Assembly (NCBI RefSeq): GCF_020921035.1
Contig: NC_063153.1
Span: 15,996,001 to 16,060,000, forward strand
Reading direction: 5' to 3'
From: Rhodamnia argentea
Lineage: Eukaryota; Streptophyta; Magnoliopsida; Myrtales; Myrtaceae
DNA: 64,000 nt
A model generated the notes under the pieces. That model made no database searches. It had not been told where the DNA came from and saw only the letters and a list, made by a program, of their open reading frames with translations. The position numbers and the translations under genes were made by a program. Of the stretch, positions 25,793 to 38,589 are shown piece after piece. Numbering within the stretch: the stretch's first letter is position 1; each line of letters starts with the position of its first letter.

Positions 25793-28592
25793 CTAAGCTC
25801 GATATTTCTCTGGTTCTTTAATAAAAGCCACGTGTCCAGCTGCTTCCTGAGACGACAACAAGTGCTTCTCTTGATCGGAGTCATATATCTCGGTCCGAGG
25901 AGTCACAGTCGATATAGATTCAGTACTGTCTTCCTCTGGATATCAACATGGTAATTTCTTACAAGCAAATTCGATGATCAAGGTCGCACATAGGAGATAA
26001 TTTGTCACAGTAATAAAGGAGTTTTTGTTGAAAACAGATATGCAATCTGTTTCCCCAGCTAGATGCCAAGGAGTAGCTTTTTTCTTGTGTTTTTTTAATC
26101 GAAATTTGTGGTGTGTGCAGAAATGGTGGCACCTTTTGCACGATCTTGTGGTGCTTAGAGGCTAAGACCGGATAATGATTTTCTCAGGAGTCTAGCTTGG
26201 GAAAAGTTCGAATATGCAATATATTTTTATAAAAAAAATCTAGTTCTAGAGAGTACGACAAATGCCAAAAACACAAGAAAGTAAAAAAACTTACCGGAAA
26301 AGTCGTGATAGTCTGGCAGCTGCTTAACAGTAGTTGCTTGAAGGCTTTCTGGAAGAATGCAACTACACATAGAACCTACAATACAAAAATGGGAGATTGC
26401 TTTAAACGTATTGATTCTTCACAATGGTGAAAACATAAGTAGCACTATGGCTCACTTTCATAGATAAACAGCCTTCGACTATGTAACTAGTAGGGGCTAT
26501 GTAACTAGTGGAAAAGGCAAAATGGTTTCAATTGTAGAGTTCTTGTTCAATCATTGTGAATAATCAATTATCATAAAATTCTACGGACTAAACTAATAGG
26601 ACAAAGCAAAATTTTTCTAAATTAAGAAATTTGTTTACCTAGCCGGGCCAACCTGTTCACCCACCCTGGGATTGTTTTGCCAATCAATCTAAAAGCGACA
26701 TCATTAGTGAAGTGGTTGCAATTCTTGGATATGAGATGATATGTATCCCCATGATATTCAGAAGCCATATTCTCGATGAAGAGCCGGAAGTCTGAGGGAG
26801 GCATATTTATGGGGCCCAGCGCAATAGAACACCTGTATATGAATCCTGGGCAGCTCCGAGGTTCCACTTCGAATACTCCACTAGCTGGAAAGTCATGTGC
26901 TCCAAAGCCATATTCCTTACCATGCACTGCGTACACACAATTGCTAGGTCAGTTCAATTTTAGTGGACAATGCTGAAAATGTATTCGTAGAGACTATGCA
27001 CAGGCAAATAGCAGAAAGATGGATTACAGTAACACGTAAAAACACATAATGGAAAAATTATTTATGAGATTACACTCATTGAAAGATCTCTTTTTGCTTG
27101 ATCAGAGAGAAAAGGGCCAATTATCAAACTCTGCTCTAATTCTCTCTTATACCTCATGTACAAAGCTGCCATTGTTCCTGTCATTCCAACTTTGGAAAAG
27201 AATGGCGTATCAAACTCTAGTCATATACTCTGCAAATCAAACTGGCAGACTAAAGTCAAGCATCAAAGTCAACTCTTTAATCTGGGTTCCCCATTATGAT
27301 TATTAATCTAGCACATGACAGGACGCAACTCCGAAAGCAAAGCCCAGGAACAATTCTGATGCCTGGTACCACAGCCAGAAATGTACAAGCTTCAGCAATC
27401 AGATCACTCAGTCACAACAAATGCAAAATCATGAAAAAGACAAGCTACTTTTTCAGCTTCATCTTTTTAAGTAAGATATAAAATATGCACCACATCAATA
27501 GCAAGATTTGGGTTACCACATCAAATGTATGGGACTTCAATTGAGCTTTCTATGACCTTGGGCTATCCCACCTCAATAGCAAGATTTGAGTCATGGTTCT
27601 CCTAAGGTCCATCTCAGTGGATATCGGAGGCATCCACCATTTCTCCTGTTTTGCAATCAAGTGGTGCGGGTGGTGATGTCAGTATTGTAGAGTTTATGGG
27701 CTGTGGAGCAGCGTCAGAGTGTGATTTGTCTGGCCTTGGGCTCTCCAGCGTCAATTAGCTAGGTTTGGAGGTGTGGCTCTCTCATGAGGTCCATATCACA
27801 TCCACTATAGCCTAAGCTTTTGTGGTACTGGAATTTGAATCTAGACCTTCCCCTTTCCTATTCCTGTTGCTCCCTATATGCACTGCTTTTCAACCATTCT
27901 TTAACCTAGCAAATGCAGAAGTTCCCACGCCTCAGAAGTTTACAAATGCGCTAGCCTTCTCTAATGGGGAGTGTTCAGAGGTATACATGCATGCGTCACA
28001 TCTTTCTCTAATTGTTTGAGCTTTTCAACCAACCGAGAGTTCCCTCCGAAAGAGCGAGAATCGGCAATTCGACACCCCTAACCTCAAATGCACTTAATTT
28101 TTTCCAGCAACCGGCATTTTTAGTTCTTTCTACATCGCGATGCACGTGAAACTTTTTGTGGGTTAAAGCTAGAAGAACAAGAGAAGTTTATACAGTAGTA
28201 AACAATATTGAAGAGCAAGCACCAAACCTCATGCCAATAACACAAACAATAAGCACTCAAGACCCCTTTCAAATTTCAACAAGAGCCGCACTTATTCAAC
28301 ATTACGGTACCCAAACAGCCACGACGAGCCAACACCCAGATGGGAAGAATTCAAAAAGACTGGTAAAAATCAACTCGAACAAAAATTCCAAAGAAACCCA
28401 AAAACAAAAAAAAAGGATAAGGATAAGGCAAGACAAAACCGAGATTCTTGAGAGCTAACCTTCAATGCCGGAATGGAAGATGCCAAGACCAAACCAGGCG
28501 GTGTAGCTATTCGCGGGGCTGAGATCGTACACGTTGAGAATCACTTGAGTCTCGCATTCAGGGCTCGATCTGGAGGCGTGCTGTGCCCCCAT
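25793..28592 (-). CDS. DeSI-like PPPDE-fold cysteine peptidase
   Basis: Four coding exons on the minus strand, 28592-28460, 26926-26639, 26375-26295 and 25935-25793, with GT-AG introns, give 645 nt and 214 residues. The PPPDE domain fills about residues 15-135: VILNVYDLSP, then FHSGIEVHGKEYGFGAHDFP with the catalytic His at about 40, then TYHLISKNCNHF with the catalytic Cys at about 114, then IPGWVNRLARLG. The family (DeSI-1/2) removes SUMO or ubiquitin-like modifiers or acts as a thioesterase; the length and the FHSGIEV wording match the plant DeSI2-like group. The tail after residue 140 (CILPESLQATTVKQLPDY, then acidic) is the plant extension. The first intron is about 1.5 kb and holds repeat-derived DNA. 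The catalytic pair is intact. The exact substrate cannot be told. Confidence 0.92.
27480..27830. repeat. Repeat-derived DNA in intron 1 of the DeSI-like gene
   Basis: The phrase CCACCTCAATAGCAAGATTT (27570) resembles CCACATCAATAGCAAGATTT (27491), and GACCTTGGGCTATCCC (27553) resembles GGCCTTGGGCTCTCCAGC (27732). GTGGCTCTCTCATGAGGTCC at 27773 resembles GGTTCTCCTAAGGTCC at 27597. Such GGTTCTCCCAAGGTCC wording is common at the ends of plant LTR retrotransposons, so this may be old LTR debris. No termini or target duplication can be set. Confidence 0.4.
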
Positions 28593-28599
28593 TTTTTCT

Positions 28600-29103
28600 T
28601 TCCCCCCCACACCGAATCGCCACCCCCAAAACCAAAGGATTAATTATTTTCCTTCTTCTTCGTCTTCGTCTTCGTCTTCGTCTTCAAGAATCCATCTTTT
28701 CGAAATCGACCATCGGAGGAGTTGGGAAGAACAATCAAAAGGGGTTGGGTTGGGTTTCTTCCCCGTGGGAGAGAGAGAGGGGGGTGGATTTTTGAGGGGT
28801 TGGGGATGCCGGAGGAATCAGGCCGAACTCAGTTTTCTTTCTGATGTTCTTGGAAAAGAAAATGGGAAATGTGAGGGAACGGCCGGGCGTTTGGTGGGAC
28901 AAGGTGGCTGTCATTGATTGTGCATCAATATATATAGTCATGGAAGTGGTGACGTCAGGGCCGCTTAATTCACATGTTCCAATACTTTTCTTTCCTTTTT
29001 TTTTTTTTTTTTTTTGGGGTTCTGGGGCTCAGTTGAGGTTTTGAAATTTGAAGTGGCAAAGGGGCAAATTCCATTTCACTGTCATCACTCAAAATTAAAC
29101 ACT

Positions 29104-29157
<54 letters not shown>

Positions 29158-30766
29158 AGATGTATGCGTGTATATTTTGTTGGGGTGTGATTTATACTCT
29201 CCAACGATAAAAAAGCACGGAATCTCGCTTTTCGATGAACGAGCAAAAGTTTGTCCCGCCGATGGTATAATGGAGATACACCATAGGGCTTTCATAGTTT
29301 TATTAGTAATTTGGACTTGAACCCTTCAATAACTGCTATTATATATAATCATTTTATCTTGTGATTGAAAGTTGTAATAGAGACAATGTGATAATTATAT
29401 AGTGGAGTCCTTTAATAGATGTAACCTTAATTTAAGGATGAATTAAAATAAATCTTATATCTCACTTTCTCTTTCTTATTTTTACACTCTATTTTGTTGT
29501 GTTTGTCCACCAAATCCTAACATATTTATTTTTTTATTACATGTTGATTCGGTACCATGTCAACGGCACATGCCCAAAAAATCACCACATTAGCGATGCC
29601 ATATTGACAAGTTGATAGCGCCAATAATGGATAGATGGTTGTAAGACTCGATGGTGTGAATTGTGAAAGATGGGGAACTATATTGCAAAGGAAAATAGTT
29701 AAAGAGGACCAAATAGCATAGAGACTACAATTGTACATTACCTTATATATCCTCCTAAAAATAAAGAATGGCACCCAAGGCAACAATGAGCTCGTGACGA
29801 AGTAGATGAAGGATGCGACAAGGTAGACAGTCGAAGATATGGACGCGACGCGATGCCAGTTGGACCGTGGTGGTGGTGGTGGTGGCCACGGGTGGAGTAC
29901 TGCAGCCTGAAGAGAGAAAGAGGAGATGGGTATAGGCTAGTTTTCAATTTTTTTCCCCTTTTTTTTAATAATGTCGTTATATTAACAAACGGCATAGAAA
30001 ATAGAGGAAATCTTAATAAGAGAAAAGCAAAAAACTCACTAATTTCTCGACACAGGAAACGATATCAACTTTCCCTCTACACTTGCTTCTCTGTTTCTTC
30101 CTCATTTTCAGATGAGAAACACAATCACCATGCACCTCGAAACAGACATGTATTGGGGATAACTTTGACCAATAGCAATTTCATCGGAGAACATGCAAGG
30201 GACATCCCCTCGGATTGAAGGGCCTCGAAAATTCTAGAGGCCATGCCACACAGCAAATGCAAACATCCATCCATATCGAGAGCATGTCTGACAGAGGAGT
30301 ATTATGTATGCACATGACTGCCATTGCAGTATAACTTAGAAGCCGATAAGATGAAGTTTCAAGAGCCCCAAAGCTCGGCAGCAAGATTATTTTGCACCCC
30401 CCCTTCTAAGAAACAAGTAAATAATTGCAGCACCAATTCTTCCAAGAGCAAACAGAGAATGTATTTATATTACAAGGACATCAAAGATGCCTCACAATTT
30501 GTCCACCCCTTTCAATGAGTCCAACCTTACTATTCCATTGTCAACGAACCAAATGGTAGACACTGCCAAAAGAGAGTTTGTTTGCAGGCCTCTTCTTCAA
30601 CCTGAAAAATACAACCATGATAAGTTAGTCAAGAGGCAAAAAGAAATCTCAACTGACAAAAAGCAAGCATATCTCTGGCCAAAAAACACGAAAGCAAAAC
30701 CAAGAAGCACTTACAATCGCCAGATCCAAATGCAAACTTCAAAACATACTATCCAAAACTTGAGAA
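28600..30766. other. Intergenic between DeSI-like and DUF1644 genes, microsatellite-rich
   Basis: Simple repeats: (GTCTTC)n at 28658-28686, a T-run at 28997-29015, (CT)n at 29107-29156, and (GGT)n at 29867-29886. The first part up to about 28950 is the upstream region of the DeSI-like gene, which is transcribed leftward. From about 30300 to 30766 lies the probable 3' UTR of the DUF1644 gene. No further gene is supported. Confidence 0.5.
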
Positions 30767-31819
30767 TCAAGGCTGGTTATTAGGCGTTGACTGCCGCCGC
30801 AAGCGCTCCCGCCTCCTCCGAGTAATTGAGCCACCATCTGATGAATCATTATCCTCATCCATTGATGAAGATAGAGAGATGTCCCCATCATAGCTCTCAC
30901 CCCACAATCTGGTCGATCTTCGTCTGAAAGTCAGTCGAGCCCTGGTCCCTGAGGCGCCAGACCAGCTGCTGCTCCTAGACCTTGAACTGGGTTGGAACAC
31001 CCTTATAAGGAAAAACACGGTGAGCCACCCTCTGTCCTCCATGGGCAAGATGGCATCTTCGTCATTCCTATCTTCACTAAATGAGGATTGGAGAGTGCTG
31101 ATCAAGTCGCCAATATCCCTCTGGCGCTCCATCCTCCTCCAATTACGTTGTCTTTCCGGATCAACCTCAGATGGTCGCACAAGAGGATGCTCAAGCCGTG
31201 CATGCTTCCTGAGATCTCTGTAAGAGCCCATAAACTCACAAGTCTCGCAAGCACAGCTTCTGGATTTCGCATTCATAAAGCGACGTGCTGGCTCCTCAAT
31301 GATCCACTCTTTTATCTGCCCGCGGCAGAGTGGACACATTAGTTTTGACTGCAATGGTTTCTCGGAAGACGTCCCAGGTCCATCTGATTGGACCTGGGTA
31401 TCCAAGGAAACAGTCACGGGCCCCTCTATAATTTCTTCAGCGTCAACAATAGTTGAGTCCGATGTTGCATCAGGTGATAAGTTTGTATCTAAAGACGGAT
31501 TTATCTCTTGCTGAGGTACTTCCAATGAAGTTGCTGCAAATGACTTGCGGAACTGGTCAAGACAGTTTGAATGTCTATAACTTGTGTCGCACATGTATGG
31601 ACGACAACCCTTATCATGAGATGTACAAATGAGGAGAACCGCATTATGAGGGTGTTCCATGCAGACAGGACACCTCGCTTCTTCCCATTCTCTAATGTTT
31701 CCCTCAGTTTCAGAAGGGATTTTTGGGAAGGAGCGCTTCGGTTGACTGGAGCTACACCGAAGTGGAGATGCTCTGAACCTATCAGAAGATACAGACCTAT
31801 CTCTTCTATCCTTTGTCAT
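30767..31819 (-). CDS. DUF1644 family zinc-finger protein
   Basis: One 1053-nt coding exon, 350 residues, starting MTKDRRDRSVSSDRF. The family is plant-specific and built of cysteine-rich zinc-binding blocks. Visible: CPVC (50-53) leading to VLLIC, CRPYMC (72-77) and HSNC; a second pair MCPLCRGQIKEW (161-172); then CACETCEFMGSYRDLRKHARLEHP (two pieces, 189-201 and 202-212), a C2H2-like finger. Between them is an acidic low-complexity linker (about 100-155). A short hydrophobic run GWLTVFFLIRVF lies near 264-275, and the C-terminus is Ser/Arg-rich. Members in grasses have been linked to stress responses and drought tolerance; biochemical function is unknown. The start matches family members, and a frame-open stretch upstream of the ATG is 5' UTR. 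Intact. Confidence 0.88.
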   Translation of the reverse strand: MTKDRRDRSVSSDRFRASPLRCSSSQPKRSFPKIPSETEGNIREWEEARCPVCMEHPHNAVLLICTSHDKGCRPYMCDTSYRHSNCLDQFRKSFAATSLEVPQQEINPSLDTNLSPDATSDSTIVDAEEIIEGPVTVSLDTQVQSDGPGTSSEKPLQSKLMCPLCRGQIKEWIIEEPARRFMNAKSRSCACETCEFMGSYRDLRKHARLEHPLVRPSEVDPERQRNWRRMERQRDIGDLISTLQSSFSEDRNDEDAILPMEDRGWLTVFFLIRVFQPSSRSRSSSWSGASGTRARLTFRRRSTRLWGESYDGDISLSSSMDEDNDSSDGGSITRRRRERLRRQSTPNNQP

Positions 31820-33460
31820 GTTAGATCTCACTCCAAGTTTACCCCAAAAAGTCAAAAGCTATTGCCACCCCCAAAGCCCAAAGCAGAATCTGATGGCTGA
31901 GATATGAAACATGACAAGTTACATAACAGAATAAGAAAATAGGGGAGACAAAGACAAAGAACTGACACTTAAATCACAAAACACACGTCATTTGGAAGAT
32001 TGAACAAAGCAAAACAATAGATGCCCCAATGTCAAAGGAAGAGAGTTTTCAAAGCAACTAAAAGTAAAGATTTTTCACAGGGGTCTTCACAATATATCAT
32101 GGCTTTAGGTCAACTATCACGAGATAGGTCTACAACAAAGTCCATCCCGTGTTGTTTTTAGCAGTCCGTACAATACAAATGGCCCATTTGTCATTACTTC
32201 AAACTATTACTTGCTTAACATTAAGCAGCATCCAAAGCTTGTGACTCAACCCAGCTGCGAGCAACTTATCCCACCAGAAGTTATTTGATCGCTTTAAGAC
32301 TGATTTCAGCCTGCAAAGCCAAGATTATGTTGGTGGTATGCCTCCCTATGTGATGGAGTCTAGTATAATAGTGATACTGTTTATAGCATACCATCAGTTA
32401 TTACGGAACATTTTCCAAGTATTCTACTCCACCAGTAACCGCAGTAAGATCTTGTCCAAGTTCTCTACCAAAAGCATCAAGGTGGTCAACAAATAGAAAT
32501 ACATGTTCACCATACGTAGTTGTCAGATTTCACATGTAAATGCTTCCTCGTGAGATGTATAGACAGTGAACAGAACGAAAACAGCACAAAATCTTTCCAA
32601 GAAGAAATTAACTCCTAGTCTCCCACAGCACTGCAAACAATGCTAACTATCCTGTCATATAAAATATTCCACCAAATTTCCACCTCCTGAGGTCCTCCTC
32701 CCATTCTCTCCTTGGTCTCCTGTATCTTAACTCGAGGTTCGTAATTCATGCTCTACACAAGTTAACATTCATCAAAGCAGGGCCAATAAGGAAGATCTGA
32801 CTGGGCCGCTTTAGCCCTTTGTCTCGTACTATATATGCCTGCACAAAAATGAGGTCCGGAACCTATGCACAAAAGTTTCCATATCCGAATTGAAAACAGA
32901 TCTACTTTACGCACAACAAGAACAAAAACCAGCAAACCCCGCTACATCGGTTCGGCTACATGCTCCACATACAGGCTCCAGAATCACGTCTTGAAGTCAC
33001 ACAACCAATTCACCACAGCCCGCAGCATAGAACACAACTCGATTAAATATCTACTCAGCTCAAGACGAAATCAAAACCAGAGCCTAGAGGGATCGTCTAA
33101 ATCCATCGAACAACAACAACAATCCCGAGCCCAAACCCTCGCAATCCCGACCACGACACAGGACACGCCCAACCGCCACAAAACGGACCGGATCCCGCCA
33201 CCACAGGACTCACACACGGATCGTATTTCAGCAAAATTCGAATCAGACCATTACCAGAGCAGCAAACGATCGGAAGCCGTCGAAATCCTTCCGACCAACT
33301 TCAGAGCTCGATCTTCGGAGCTGAGCGATCCTCGAACCCGGAGCAATCCGAGTCCCACTTCGAGCTTTCGGGGATTCGCAAGCTCCTCGAGCAGCTGCTT
33401 CTTCTAGGGCTCGAGGGGTTCGGAGGAAGAGAGAGAGGGGAGAAATGAGGTCAAGTGGAG
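31820..33460 (-). promoter_or_regulatory. 5' UTR intron and leader of the DUF1644 gene
   Basis: On the minus strand an acceptor-like CATATCTCAG ends near 31896, and a donor-like GCTCTG|GTAATGG lies near 33257. This suggests a noncoding first exon at about 33258-33450 and a 1.36-kb leader intron. The leader is GA/CT-rich (GAGAGAGAGG near 33430). An open frame on the plus strand at 32865-33407 runs through this leader and has no domain; I treat it as chance. Placement is inferred from splice consensus. Confidence 0.45.
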
Positions 33461-36299
33461 AGAGAGAGATAAATAGGAGAAATTCTGGTCACTGTTTTGT
33501 AGCGAGGGGGCGGCCAGCTGACGTGGAATTTTTTCTAGCAATTTCTTTTCTTTTTTGAAAATTTGAATCAATGTTTCGAGTCGGCGCCGTTTTCGGCCTG
33601 CTTGCAAAGTTGCAGGGCGGGGGTTGGCGGCGCGTTCTCGTCACGCTCTTCGATTGCGGTTTTGTTGATACCAGGTGGGGTCCCATCATGAGGAGGTATC
33701 TTCCATGACCAGCATCACACAATTACAATCGCGACATTTGAATGAAGAAATTCGACAAGGATGTACGCATCACGTGAACAATACGATTGATTCTCTGTTT
33801 CGTGCCGATCTTGGGATCGTCGTGTCGATATGGATGACAATGAGACGGGTTTTGTACATTTCTCAAATCATACATTTCTTAGCTAACTTTTGTATGTTTC
33901 TCAAATCGTCCCGAACTTTATATGATTTTGTAAGTGGCATTTTGAATTTATATCACATAAGGTTACAAGGTAACCATCTACCCATCAAATACCACATATC
34001 ACAAAGGTTTTTAGTTTCACTGACATAGTTTTCTATTAAAGAGAATTATTTAACACAAATTGAATAATAAGCCATCTTGAGTATACATTGAAGGATCACG
34101 AAAACCTAAAATGATAGGTGTCACAAGAAATGAGCTAGAAACTGTGGATGTTGCAAAGAAATGCCAATGGCCACTACTCACTAGTGATTTGGACTCATTA
34201 GTGCATACCGTTACTTATGTGGCAGGGTATAAAATACTTTGGTAAAATGGCTATTGAATTGGAGTTATCCGCAAGAAAAACTTCTAAATCAATCCGTGAA
34301 CGAAATCTCAAACCCATCCCACGAACCAAATTAAATCCATACTAGTATTCGGGATGAGTTTGGTACCTTATTAAACTCGACTTATTGTCATCCTTACATG
34401 AAAATTCTTTTCGTCCATTACAAGGGCAAACTTTTCTTTTAAAAATTCAGGGAAAAATCCTCCTCCTTTTTATATATATATTTTTTTCATTAAGAACCCA
34501 AAATTATCTTTTGCATTCTCTATTGAGTTTCCTTATTAGACACGAAATTACACCTAACAAAACATCAGCTAAAGTGGCATAATTCCCACGCACTTTACAA
34601 ACATCAAAGCTTATGTTTTGTGCGTCCCTTCTCTCTGTCGCTTCTCATGCTCCTCCTTCGCCGAAGCTTCCTCGCTGACTTCGAGACCTTGGTCTCCTTA
34701 TTCAACCTAGGGGTTCCGATAGGACAGCCAGCCACGAACGAAGAGGAAACCTGGGCGCAACTGATCAGCAACTGCTGGATGACCTGCGGATCGATCTGGG
34801 TCCTCTGTTCGACTTAGTTCGGGCTCCAATGGTCTGAACACCATCCGACACAGAGGAAAAAACCCATTTCAAAAGTCGAGGGAGGTCTGATGCTGAGTCA
34901 ACGCACGTCGACTACTACCAAGCTAAAGTCAACCTCAGCAAGCTCATCATCCTCTCCAACCAGACTTTCGCATGTCATATATCAAACATCACATTAGGCT
35001 AATGCTAGAAGCTTGAACCGAAACATCGTTCTGATAAGATAGATTAGATTATACATGAACGGCATCATATTCCAAAAGTAAAATATCGGGCAGAAGAACA
35101 AAACCCGAGTAGCGGATGTAACTTTCCCCCTTTTATTTGGATTTTGAAGTGTTCCTTTGTGGATTTGGACTGATTAACATCTTCTTTCTGTAACATGACT
35201 TTGCTCAAACAAAACAGAATAAACCCAAAAATGTTCGCTATTCACAGGATCCTTTGGGTCCGTCTTGTCATTAGATGGATGTAAAATTGTTCCACCTCAC
35301 GCACAAAACATAAACTCCATACAGTCAGACATGTACTTTTAAAGACCCGCTACATGGATGACAACGGGGGCAGGATTCACATCCTCAGCAACCAAACTGG
35401 GGAATCACACAATTTACGCACTGAAACAGTCATATACTTATGTGAAGACATTGGAGGAGATTTTTTTGAGTGCAAAGTGTTCTAAGATCTCATCGAGAAC
35501 CTTTTGTGAGTGAAGTAGAGCGTGCAACTGTTTTCATTCTTGCTCAAAGGCCAGTGGCAGGACAGATTTAGTTTGTGAACCTGATGCATGTGGGTGAAAG
35601 AATCATCCAAGCCCTTCCTTAAGAACAGTTGAGAGGTCGCAATTGGACCTATTCATCTCGTGTAAACCAGCATTCATGCACTCATAAGGCGATCTAATAA
35701 CCCAGAAACAAGCTACCACATCAAGAAACAAATAATCACAAGATGCAGACCACAGAAACGCGATGAAGAGAAATAAAGGAACGGCAAGAATCAAGCAATC
35801 CGATATTACACTTACATAGGAATACAAGTATAGAAGAGCTCAGTAGTATTTGATGCCTGATAGTCCCATTATACAGCATATTACAACACAAAGAGTTGTG
35901 CAAATTAAAATCATTGCTGCTAATCCAACTGCTTAACTTGGATGGACCGCTCACAACATCAACTAAGGCCATGAGTTCATTAATCCTGGGGTTAACTATC
36001 TCAGATGCAGTCACTTTGTAGAAGCCATATCCAAAATAATCCATAAAGCTCGTTCATGACAATCTCAGGTGGCGGATGCATCCAAAGATACTTGATCGGG
36101 AAACCATTTAACATTTTCCCTAAATTTACATTGGAATCTTTAAGCATCTGAAACTAACAATGGTACTTCCTTACCGAGCTGCCACACACCTCCCTAATGC
36201 TGCCGCTCCTTAATCTTTGCTTCCAGCTGCACAACTGCTTTCCTTTTCTACTATTGGACAGCTTTGTGAACTCTTCGATGTATCAACATTAATCGCCAC
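33461..36299. other. Intergenic; unassigned coding-like fragment near 34620-34820
   Basis: Mostly unrecognised. Around 34740-34840 a plus-strand frame reads ATDQQLLDDLRIDLGPLFDL, and around 34905-34975 HVDYYQAKVNLSKLI, so a decayed protein-coding fragment is possible; no family was recognised. The last 300-400 bp are probably the 3' UTR of the DnaJ-type gene. Confidence 0.35.
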
Positions 36300-36829
36300 T
36301 CAACTATAGCCCTTCCCCAAGCAGTTCAGACAACGCTGTATCCTGTGAAACAAGGAGTAATACACCAGTTCCCGATGTTTTGGGTCAATTCAGATGTTCT
36401 CGTACACGTGATTCAAAAAAGAAAGAGAATCAGACAAGAACAGTAGGGATACACTTGACAAACCTGTTTCCATCGCAAGTAGGGCAAACGCAGGGGTTTA
36501 TGACTATGGGGTCATGCAATGGTGACCACTGGATCGTGGCATTCCCTTTGCACAGCTTGCATATGTAGAACCCTTTCCCTTTACACACCATACAAGGCAA
36601 CGCGGACTTTTTCTATAGAATTCAATCGATTTCGAAATCTTTTTCAGCATCAAGAAGGAACAAAACCTTCCCAAGGACTAAGAAAGGATGCGACTTTTTT
36701 TACCCGTTTCGTCTCCGCGACGGACCGAAGCATGCCGATGGTGATACTAGAGACGACGTTGAGGGAGACGAAGCCGCCAAGAATTACAGCAGCACCGACA
36801 CCGAAGGAGCGTAGCTGCTTCGGAATCAT
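36300..36829 (-). CDS. DnaJ-type cysteine-rich domain protein with N-terminal membrane anchor
   Basis: Three exons on the minus strand, 36829-36704, 36612-36464 and 36342-36300, with GT-AG introns, give 318 nt and 105 residues. Residues about 10-36 (FGVGAAVILGGFVSLNVVSS) form one hydrophobic segment that may be a membrane anchor or part of an organellar targeting region. The rest is a DnaJ-like zinc-binding region: CMVCKGKGFYICKLCKG (about 49-65), CVCPTCDGN and CLNCLGKGYS at the C-terminus, i.e. CxxCxGxG-type repeats without a J domain. Such stand-alone cysteine-rich proteins act as thiol-disulfide or assembly helpers in plastids (BSD2/LQY1-like) or other membranes. The third exon codes only the last motif, but the phase matches, supporting it. 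Intact. Confidence 0.85.
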
Positions 36830-36989
36830 GTTCTCCAAGGAAGAACTTTTCTCAGGGGCTTTTCATCGAACAGCTCGAGTGCAACGACAGACGTCCACCA
36901 CCGCGCTTCTCATATCCGAGAAGAGAGAGAGACAAAACGAGGGACCCCGAAACGACAACGTACGAGGATCCTTATAGACAGCCACGGGC

Positions 36990-38580
36990 TCTCGCCTCTG
37001 TGTATGCTAATTACGTTTTCATGATCCTCTAATTCTCTGTGAAAATTTGTTTTCAAACTTGTAACCTCTGTTTACACATTACCAACCTCAATCATAGCGA
37101 TAGACCCCCCAAAAAAGAAAATCTCAATCATAGTGATTACCAACTTTTATCAACGAGTCTTGTGTTGCCAATTTTTCAATTGAGTTAATTACCAACGTTT
37201 TCGACCAAAAAAAAATTACCAACGTAATTTTTTTTTAAGTTCCTATCCTAACTTTTCTTATTTTTGACCAAAAAAAAAAAAACTTTTGGTCTATCAACCA
37301 TCTTCTATGCTAAGGTCGCCAACTCATTTTACATTATTAACTCTCACTTGAGTTAATTACCATCGTTTATTTGATCAATTTGAAATTATCATTTTAATTT
37401 GTTTTTGACAAAAAGAAATTTCTCCAGTCTTTTGCAAAATTTTATTTTATCTTTTTCACCATCATCTTAAGTTTACTAAATCATCATGTGAATACCAATT
37501 TTTGATTGAACAAGTTAATTTTTTTTTCCTCAATTTAAACTCTAATGAGAGTTGGTAGTCTTGAACTAATTGATAATACTTGTAGGTTTGGTTTATTAAC
37601 CGATTCATTATGAATTTCATGGTAACCGACTCTCTTTATGGAGTTAGTACATATACTCGGATACTCGAGTTAAGATAGTGAACCATCATCCATTCCGAAG
37701 CCGACCTACTCTTTAGACGTGTCCTCGACAACTTGGTGGTGGCTCGGTCTAGATTTCAAACATTCATGATCTGGATGTGAATGACTCGAAATACTTATCC
37801 TTGATTCTATTAGTGACCTATTTCTCCAAGGATTGTAAAAGATGTCCCACTTAAAATATTATTGTTATTGATGCGACTCCTGACGGTCAAAAAATAGGTA
37901 GGTCTATCTATTCTGGTGTAGCTAATGTGACTTTCTTGATCTATAGTTCATTTTCTTTGTCTTCTCTCTCTTGATCGATGCTTTGGCTAATTTTTGAGGC
38001 ATTTCACAACACAGTCGATATAATTTTCTCGAATCCGATTGATGGGTTTTATGGGTCATGGGTGGGCCGCCCATGTTGGGCTAACCCTACCCAACCCCAT
38101 GGCCTACACAAGCAACTGTTTGAACGAGACAATAAGATCACATTTGATCACGTCTTATCCTGAGGTTCTTAAAAACGACGTTCTCTATGCACAGCAAAAA
38201 AAGAAAAGAAAAAGAAAAGAACATAGAATAGTATAAAATGAATGACGATGTTCTGCTCTTCTCTCGAGCTTGAAAACGTATATAAACTCTCTCTCTCTCT
38301 CTTTCTTAAGGATGCATATTAACATATAATCTTTTAGGACTGAATGACAAACTTTAAAGGTTTAGGATTGAATTGGCAAAAGTATAAAAGGTTTATGACT
38401 TTTTTTTTCAACAATTTTCCCACAAATTTCTGTGACAATAGAATGCATGTTCACCAAATTTCAAGTTTTTTCCCTTGTATAAGTTTACATAGACATCAAG
38501 GTGATAGCATAAAGTAAAGCAAATACCTTGACAATAAGCGGACACCCCATCGGACCACTTACAGATCGGATGCCCTGAAA
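36990..38580. other. Intergenic, upstream of the DnaJ-type gene
   Basis: AT-rich with T/A-runs. A short tail at 38325-38425 (AGGACTGAATGACAAACTTT, AGGTTTATGACTTTTTTTTT, then CAATTTTCCC) is a truncated family A terminus. A CT run is at 38288-38304. No coding region recognised. Confidence 0.45.
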
Positions 38581-38589
38581 TATTTATGG

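Noticed and set aside
32865-33407. 180-codon + strand frame
   Set aside because: It runs antisense through the probable leader and first intron of the DUF1644 gene, and its content is low-complexity Ser/Gln/Thr without a domain.
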